From positions 10,483,001 through 10,547,000 of the forward strand of contig OX387205.1 in assembly GCA_947561715.1 (NCBI GenBank): DNA of 64,000 nt, given 5' to 3'. Positions 56,601 to 64,000 of this stretch are shown here, piece after piece. The notes beneath the pieces are model-generated. The model had not been told where the DNA came from. It made no database searches and worked only from the letters and a program-made list of their open reading frames with translations. Each line of letters starts with the position of its first letter. The stretch's first letter is position 1. A program made the position numbers and the translations under genes. Source of the stretch: Ascidia mentula (lineage: Eukaryota; Chordata; Ascidiacea; Phlebobranchia; Ascidiidae).

Positions 56601-59600
56601 CGGTTTGCCAACCGGAGTTGCACAAAATTGAAAATGCAGTATAGTTAAATTAAACTCCACACCAAGCACTTTGTTTAACTTCCTTATCCAAGTCGTCAAC
56701 TCAAAATCCTGATCCAAGTCGCCAGCTTAGTGATGGAAGATTAGGCGGCTTATCCTAAACTGCAGTTGTTTATACAGCGTGGTTGGTGTAACATACAAAC
56801 AATTGTTGGTTTTTAAACCCTGTCAGCTAAACTACAACTCTATGTATGAAATAGAGTGTTTTGAACCTAAACATACATTAGTTTCATCCCAATACCGGCT
56901 TTCTGCAACTGATAAACCTACAAGCCAGACGATTATGACGTTTTCCATTTGTATTATGTAGAACGTGTGAAGGCTCGGTGTGGAAAGTCACGCCTATTGA
57001 ATGTCCAGGTAAATTACTTGCTATTATAGTATGGTGGATACGCCTGGAAGAATGCATGCACGTTAAGTTTATGTTTTTACTGGAAAGGCAAACAGTTAAC
57101 CACAACGTTTAAACAGCGGAGGCAATTGCATCTGGTTTTGGACATTTTTCGACTCTGGACGGTTCGTGGTTCAATTTCCCGGGGTTAGACTATCCCTACC
57201 TATTCGCCGAAGAGAGCGGACCCAAGTCCACTTTCTCTGTGTGGATCACAATGTCCAAGTGTGGCGTACAAACCAAGTACTCCTGCATCAAGTGGGTTTC
57301 GTAAACTAGTAAACTTTACATTAAGTTTGTTCCTGGAATATCATATATCATGTCCCATATGCCTTTCTTCATGAACCAACTTCCTTTATGCAGAATAAGA
57401 AACACACAATTGCGCCAATAGCCTATTACTTATATAGCTTTGTCAGTTCTGGGCCTACTGATGCTGGGTTTGGCAACGTTTTGAACACCACGTATAAAAA
57501 AGGTCAAATTTTGATGACTTCGCGTGCTAATCTATACGCACACATATGTTGACTTTTCTGCTATATCAGATATAGTCACCAATGCGTCGCTACCGCCTAA
57601 TTATATGAATACAACAATTTTAATGAGTTAATTCATACGTTTGCAGTATATGATCGTTTTTTCATGTTGCAATGCAATCCCGGATGTGGCAAACTTGGCA
57701 CGCTTGCCAGGGGTTTGCTGAACCCTGTGCTTTTACACTGTACATGTTTTTGCATTGATATCTCTATACATTGTTGCATCCATATAGTTGTGCAAGTTTA
57801 AATGGGTATTTGTAAAAAAGTTTTAAAAATTAAGTTTTTAAACACTTGAAGGAACGTGATAGTGGCGCACAGCGTCTCCGGCAAAACATATTACTTGACT
57901 CTGAAGGAAGCCAACAGTGTGCATTTGCCAGACAACACGGAAATCAAGCTCCCCACAAGCGAAGGTAAAGCATTACTTTGTAACCTATACAAAACGTTGC
58001 ATGATTGAACATAAAATACCTCCAGCCCGGGCATATGGAGGTATAATAAGTACATCAATGAATTGAGCGTACTTTTTTGCGACGTCCTAGATAAGTCTGT
58101 TTGTCAGAGAGTATTTTTTACCCCATAGATAACTTTGCACCCCCCAAAAAACACTACTCTCTCGTGGTTTATTGCACAATTTTTTCTAGGTTGTTTAATC
58201 TTTTGTGTTGAACTGCGGGTCGTAAAGAAAATGACCCGCACTAAAGTCTGAACCATACATGGTAAAAAAGAGCGAATAGCGTGCTGCAATTTTCTGTAAA
58301 AAAATGATTATAAGGATCAAGCTGGTTTGAACTTGAGGGTGATTTCCAGACTCACTGCGTCACGCACGTATCAAAACTGTTGATGTCTGAGGCCGCAGAA
58401 TTCTTCCGGGGTTATATTTGTTTTGTGATTGATGCGCCTCTACTTTGGGAAAAAAGTCCCGCCATTAACAATTGTAACAGAAGCGCATCCGCGGTCAGAC
58501 AGACTTGTTGGCGATAAATGTGATTTGGAAAAAATGTTCCTAAGTTTCGCTTCGACAGCTTCTGACCTTTTTACGAAGTGACATTAAAAAAAAACTGGTT
58601 CCGCGCTTGTTAACATTTTTTATGTCACTGTAATAATGACACAGACAATGATTTTGTAATTACGTGAAGACAATGGCGATGAAGGTTATAATTCCCACTC
58701 CGTTCATTAATGCCCGCAAACTTCTCTTCTTCAATTTGAGTCAGTAATTTGGAGAGCTGCGGTTCAGAGCTTGCCCCAAATATTTATTGCATTGATAAAG
58801 ATCTGTGAAATCCCTTGTAAACCTCGGAAAGTTTTAAACGTGATCTCAATCGCCTAAATGCGGTAACCGTCTGTTTCCTCTATCTTTGAGTTTACCGAGA
58901 TTTTGGGCCCAGCATCACCGCAGTCTGCGGTCGACTGCTGCACAATTAGCGAGGTTTCGCTTTCAAACGCCATGTTATTGTTCAACAGGGGGAATTTCAG
59001 TGCACAAGCTGTCTTCGGTCTACATCGAAGCTGTGATTGGCAACACCGATGTAAAAGTTCTCTGGAACGGATATTCACTGCGTCTGAAAGTTCCACACTC
59101 GTTCCAAGGTATTATAATTTTTACACGTATCATTGCAAAAATGTGTACTGTCCGTCATAACCATGTATGAATGCATACAAAACTAGAGGTCTTTTTCTTC
59201 TTTTATGTTTATGCTTACGTTCAAGGTTGGAGAAAATCTACAACAAGTCAGTAAAAAGTAAACAATTAGTTCACAGCACTGTTGATGAGCACAGCAGTTT
59301 TCGAAACGTTTGCATGATAATGACTAATAGCTGTGACTTTTCTATTCCGTGTAAACTCCAATTTTTTCGTTCCCAGTTAAACGAGTTGAGTAGTTTCGTG
59401 CTCAAACACAGCTAAAATTTTGCCAGCAATAACTTGTTTGCGCGTAACACAAAACAGTTCGGTTTTCACCAGCTGCTATTTGTGGCACGGAAATGCCGCA
59501 AAAGCACGTAACACTAATCCTCATCTTGACACGTGCGCGTAGGACGATTTTCAATACCCATGACAAAACGTGAGATCTAAGTGTTGACGTGCTTTGACTT

Positions 59601-61722
59601 GCACTTGACAGTTGCCATGCGTCATTTGTCTCAAATACCCATGACCTTCCGTCTGACGCAAGGGTCAAGTGTTTTTCCGGTGCTGTTTGTCAGGTTTGGA
59701 GAATTCGCGTCCTTGTCATTCGTCAGCACTTGTTTTCTGCGTTTTTTTGAAATAACTTCTATCATGAAAGTAAACATAAAATATTTGAAGTTTAAGCTTC
59801 ATTACGATGGCTCCTTGGTATGCATTGCGGTCACAAACGGCATTAATACATACATAAATAATGAAGAACAAAACAATATCTTTGTTTAGAAGGAAAATGT
59901 TTTTTAGGAGGAATCATTTACACTGCATGTCAAACTTTTGTCTTTGTAGGAAAAATACACGGTCTGGTTGGAAAGTTTAACGAGAAGAGCTCAGACGATT
60001 TCATCGACAAGTCGGGCATGGTGACGCAAAATCCAACTGTTTTCGCCAATTCTTGGGGTTACGGCAGCACCGACGTCGATCCGACATTAGCGGAAGAAAA
60101 CGCTTGTTATTCTGAAACTGGAGCCAGTATGTTAAAAGCTCATTTATCGTGAAATGCGTTTCGAATTCCATGAGTCAGTGCATTTAAATCGACCGAAGCC
60201 GCATTCATCTTCGTACGTTAACATGAACGTGTTTCCGTTGTTAACAGTTGAAGCAAAGCGTACACGCGCTTAGGAAATTGGAAAACCTATTCGGGGTCGT
60301 GTAGTTGTGCGTAAACATCGTCAATTTCGGCGTATTGAACTTTTGCTATTCATAAGCAGTGTACCCCACGCAAGTTAAGTTCAAGCAGGCTTTAATTAAT
60401 TTATCTAAGACTAAGCTAGGAAACCACCTGAAATGGTATATTCATACCCTGATAACATTTATTATGGAAATATGTATAGCACCAGAAGGTACAATTTTAA
60501 ATAAAACACCGGTCAGAATTCCGGGACTAATGGAAGTTTACAGCTATCACATTTTTTACAGTGGCTAAAGCAACACAAAAGTGCTACATTCTGAAAGGCG
60601 ACGTCTTCGAGAAATGCAGGAAGCTTGTGGAGCACGAAACCTTTTACGAAAACTGCCTCAAGGACACGTGCGCTTGCCAAACAGGCACAGATTGCTACTG
60701 CAAAGCGGTGGCTCTCTACGCTCAAGAATGTCTCATGGCAGGAATTGTCGTAAATTGGAGAGAAAATTCTTCTTGTGGTAATTGTTGAAAATTGTGTGTG
60801 TTGCTTGCGTGGAAGCAATAAGATCTACACGCTTTTTTGTTTCTTGTTATTATTATCAAGTCGTTTTTCTGCCATACAACTGATTACTTGTATCGCTGCC
60901 AAGACACAGGCATCGTCAGATTAACCACCAAATTTATCTAAAACTTGGCGTAATGTTCACGCTTTTCTACTATACTAAGTTCAGACTTTAGTTATGATCA
61001 ATCAAAGCTAAATTGTCCAGCAACAACCAAATGGTTCCTTTTTCAGAGCGGTCTTGCACGGCAAATCAAGTGTTCCTTCCAAATACGACTCTTTGTGGGC
61101 GAACATGTCGATCGTTGATGGACGAAGAAGTGTGCGACCCCGATTTTCTTGTGGAAGGTTGCTCATGTCCAGCAGGTGTGCTGCGTGCTTCTAAATTAGT
61201 TGAAAATATTTTGCGGCAATTTGTATATTTCCTTTTTACCTCGGTCAGGTCTGTACCTTCACCGCGATGGACAGTGTGTGGAAAGGCAAAACTGCCAGTG
61301 TTACGTGGACCAAGAATGGTTGGAACCTGGTAGTCGGTGGTACCCCGGGCATGGAGCAAGTTGGTGGGTTACCCTTTGCCTGCTATTATGCTCACTAATT
61401 AACTTATCCTTTCCTTACTTTAACGATACGACAAGGAGTGCAGTAATTTAGGAACAAAATTTCAAAACTTATTTTGTAGGAAAGTTAATTATTATGATTC
61501 TTGTTTGTTCGACCTGCTTCAAAATCCGACTTTTAACTTTGCTTATAAGCAACATTAAACATTCCTGTAAAAAGATCTTTAATAAAGTTGTTTACCTTGT
61601 ATAGATACGCGAACAAGTTTTTGCTTTTGGTGTTAAATCAATTCAAAAGTGTTTTATTATTTAAACTTTTGCATTTTGCAGCCTTTGTGAGGACGGTATG
61701 CGAGTGTGCAGCAGAAAAGACG
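50692..61722 (+). CDS. Secreted TSP1-CUB-EGF-VWD multidomain protein, 3' end not found
   Basis: At least 957 residues in 20 phase-consistent exons: 50692-50938, 51277-51445, 51855-52027, 52276-52374, 52639-52814, 53197-53327, 53487-53680, 54022-54116, 54477-54696, 55042-55167, 55744-55852, 56962-57008, 57117-57291, 57852-57964, 58989-59108, 59950-60126, 60562-60777, 61047-61175, 61249-61363, 61682-61722. Order: signal peptide (24 aa), thrombospondin-1 (WGEWHSWGPCSTSC), CUB, EGF (NGGAC..CDCAHGFDGFRC), VWD with GLCGNRNGDPEDD, C8, TIL, second VWD (GLVGKFNEKSSDDF), C8, TIL. Repeated VWD-C8-TIL is the polymer-forming part of mucins, VWF, zonadhesin and SCO-spondin. A mucus or envelope role is inferred. 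The last exon ends in phase 1 without a stop. Confidence 0.85.
57117..60126 (+). other. Second VWD domain, divergent
   Basis: Exons 57117-57291, 57852-57964, 58989-59108, 59950-60126. Starts GFGHFSTLDGSWFNFPG in place of the usual GDPHY-x-TFDG, and ends GLVGKFNEKSSDDF where the first domain has GLCGNRNGDPEDD. The Cys of the calcium-loop motif (GLCG) is replaced by Val, so disulfide pairing must differ from the first domain. Confidence 0.75.
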
Positions 61723-63394
61723 GTAAGTCAAGCACAAATTATTAAAATTTCTGAAAAGTCCAGAAAAATTTTGCTTTTGTGGAAACATGGCCCATTGTCA
61801 TCATCTTCCGTAATTTTTTACATCAAAAACGGCAACGAGAAAAACTAGCCCATCTAACCAGTTCGAACAGTATCTACCGAACAACAAATCTATTTTAGTT
61901 TGTTTGTGCGTTAACTCACGATCCAATGTACATTCCCGTACCGGAAAGGGCAAATTCCTTTCAAAAACGTCGAAACGTTTGCGAAAAGCAATAGCACAGC
62001 CGTCACGGGAATGCATACGTTCCTCCTCAATGTACGTCAACTCTCTGCGTCTAAGACTTATTTAAATGCATCCCGAGTAATTGGATCCGACGGCTTGGTC
62101 GGTTTCAACGCAGCGGAGGACCCACAATCACGTACACGGTCACGGGCTACGGGTATTGCAAACCACGTATCCAATAACGAAGGGCACGTTCATCACATCG
62201 CGTGCAGAGTCCTGCGCTCCGACGTTTAATATCCGGCGTTGCGGTTCAGTGAAATGGTGTTTGTTCTTATCATGTGTTGCCTTCGAGTTATCTTATTGTC
62301 CCAACGCTTGCGTGCGGGCCATTGTTCTCAACCCAAACGTTTCGAACGTAAAGTCGTCAGGCCCAAAGTTACGCATTAGAAGCGGGTTTGGGCCGGAAAC
62401 AGGCGGAGTGCACGGTCTCTGGTCTGTCAATGAGCTCGGCGCATCGGCGGAGGTGCGCACCCTAACCGCCCAGTAGACGGCGGAATTCTTGTTTGTCGAA
62501 AGCAATTAGTTCCATGTTATTTGCACACACACTGAGGAGGAATATTCTTTGTCCTTCAAGTATCTGACAGCTCGCGCGTGTTATCACCCGAAAAGGCCTT
62601 TAACCTAGCATTGCATGATGTCGTGCGGTAAAAGCGAACTTGCCAACGTGTTTCGGCGAATTCCGTGTTTTGCGTTTTGCGAGTTATTTTGAACGACTTC
62701 AAAATTCCCAACCGCAGAAATCTGTCAGAAAAGTCACCTAACCGCTGTTGATCCCTCCCCATGATTTTCTCTGTAAGCCAGGGTATTTTAAATTGGCGCC
62801 CCAAGCAACTAACTAACTTTATCCCCTATTGTTAAAAGCCATATTTCATAAAAATCCTAAAAAAGTAATATTTGAGATATGGAAACAGACCCATGTGTTT
62901 GTATATATGAGCTTATGTCAACATTTTTGGCTATTCGACAATCTCTTTCAATGTTGGAAACGCATAAAACATCAACGCAACGTAAATAACAGCCTAGAAA
63001 GCAATGGCATTGACGAATAACTTGAGTTGCAAAACAAACTTAAAAATATCCGCAGGTCACGTTTGTTCCTCCATGTGTCTCCACTCGCTATCGTTGCCCA
63101 ATAAAACACAGATCAGACCCAACGTAAACAGATCACTCACAGGAACGGACGGCATCGAACTATTCACGCTTAACGTGGAATGTAAGCCCGAAAACCAACG
63201 CAGGCATCGCAGCAGACTTAAATTACCCAAACCTGATCAGTTTTTTTTATCCTTGCCCCCAATGGAATTCAAGTAATGATTTTCCTGGATTTATTCGTCG
63301 CCGGGAACCAGAATTCTGGGGACTCAGTATTGACAATTGAATATGACGTTGTCAAAACGAATTCAACCGTAAAAAAATGCTTGATTCGCGGTGT
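61723..63394 (+). other. Downstream of last sure VWD exon; possible further exons
   Basis: No clear domain. Two stretches are open and follow AG acceptors compatible with phase 1: from 62115 (ends with a stop at 62229) and from 63056 (ends with TAA at 63274-63276; starts GHVCSSMCLHSL). Neither has a recognisable fold. The first is in a GC-rich patch (62050-62480) unlike the rest of the region. Confidence 0.3.
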
Positions 63395-63404
63395 TATTTA
63401 TTTA

Positions 63405-63500
63405 CCACACCGCAATTCGAACCCAGGATTTCCTGAACAGGAATACTGATCAGGTTTTGTTTTTGGTATGCGGATCGGGGCTTTAACCGATGTTGCCAAC
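63405..63500 (-). mobile_element. tRNA-derived SINE remnant
   Basis: On the minus strand GGTTAAAGCCCCGATC (63490-63475) resembles a tRNA A-box/D-arm and GGGTTCGAATTGC, around 63424-63412, a B-box/T-arm. Spacing of about 55 bases is right for an RNA polymerase III promoter. No intact acceptor stem, so it is not a tRNA gene. Confidence 0.5.
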
Positions 63501-63577
63501 CGTTCGAACTTCAAGCCGATCGCTTTTAACTCTTTGGTGCCATTCAGCGGAAATTCGACAAACTTGTCCCGCTAAGC

Positions 63578-63807
63578 CAGTGGTTCCCAAATTAAATTTT
63601 ATTGCGTGCCACTTAAAAGTCCTGCACAGCGAACCACTTTAAAACCTTGCGTTCGTCGCGTATGTGAGTGAATGATTCAAAATAATTTTAACTTTTAATG
63701 TAAAGTTTTCATGCGCTAAATATTTCAGTCAAATGTTCTCGCGTACCACCTTGGTTCCTTTCATGTACCATGTTAGTAATTCGCGAACCACCGGTTGGAA
63801 ACCACTG
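63578..63807. mobile_element. Non-autonomous hAT-type element (230 bp)
   Basis: Inverted ends CAGTGGTTCCCAA and, reversed, CAGTGGTTTCCAA (12 of 13), flanked by CGCTAAGC (63570-63577) and CTCTAAGC (63808-63815), 7 of 8 matching. This CAGTGGTTC end is a common hAT signature. No coding content. Confidence 0.85.
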
Positions 63808-64000
63808 CTCTAAGCTCTATAAAAAAAGTTTGTGTTTCACATTTCATTTGTGACAAGCCGAATTTAAGCAGAAGAGTTGCAAAACCAACATGGTCCTAAT
63901 ACGACTACATTATGTCAACCATTTATTTTAAAGATAAAGTTTTTCACAGACATTGTTACGCGGAATAGAAATGCGTGCATAGCGGTCGATTGCTTATTGG

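Noticed and set aside
58215..58240. Hairpin GCGGGTC..GACCCGC in a VWD-gene intron
   Set aside because: A single 7-bp stem in 64 kb is expected by chance and has no context.
63405..63500. A tRNA gene on the minus strand
   Set aside because: A- and B-box-like blocks exist but acceptor and anticodon stems do not form; recorded as a SINE remnant instead.
1..64000. CRISPR arrays, bacterial operons or viral genes
   Set aside because: The window is intron-rich animal DNA; no spaced repeats of CRISPR type and no viral protein signatures were seen.

Overview
This is animal nuclear DNA, most likely from an ascidian tunicate close to Ciona. The main gene is a fibronectin orthologue broken by many small introns (mostly 70-700 bp) with FN1, FN2, FN3 and also immunoglobulin domains, a mixture reported for tunicate fibronectin. 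The genes were assembled by hand: each exon was read from its acceptor AG to its donor GT, and neighbouring exons had to agree in codon phase.

Layout. (1) 1-2399, plus: the 3' end of a secreted gene with a chitin-binding type-2 domain, a WxxW domain and a second chitin-binding domain. (2) 2400-6060: no gene seen. (3) 6061-38385, plus: fibronectin, 79 coding exons and 3,974 codons in one consistent frame. Order: signal peptide, 3 FN1, 2 FN2, Ig, 4 FN3, 2 FN1, Ig, 2 FN3, Ig, 26 FN3 with a Thr/Pro/Arg-rich linker, 3 FN1. (4) 46010-39864, minus: TRPC4AP (TRUSS), complete, 16 exons, 780 aa. (5) 46591-46960, plus: a fragment resembling an SGNH hydrolase followed by a WD40-like relic. (6) 48617-47513, minus: a METTL27-like methyltransferase with an in-frame stop and a splice-phase clash, plus a deleted second copy at 49110-48826; both look like pseudogenes. 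(7) 50692-61722 and probably beyond, plus: a secreted protein with TSP1, CUB, EGF, then two VWD-C8-TIL units, with no stop codon found.

Mobile DNA sits in introns and gaps. There are four short non-autonomous elements of hAT type (two with clear 8-bp target duplications), a palindrome-rich MITE, a small fold-back element, a tRNA-derived SINE remnant, and several repeats that look like hammerhead ribozymes of the kind carried by Penelope-like elements.

The secreted genes (chitin-binding/WxxW, fibronectin, VWD protein) all suggest extracellular matrix, mucus or tunic functions; the TRPC4AP and METTL27 genes are intracellular and unrelated to them. The strongest biological point is that one fibronectin FN3 module has two RGD motifs, one of them at the FG-loop position used for integrin binding in vertebrate fibronectin.
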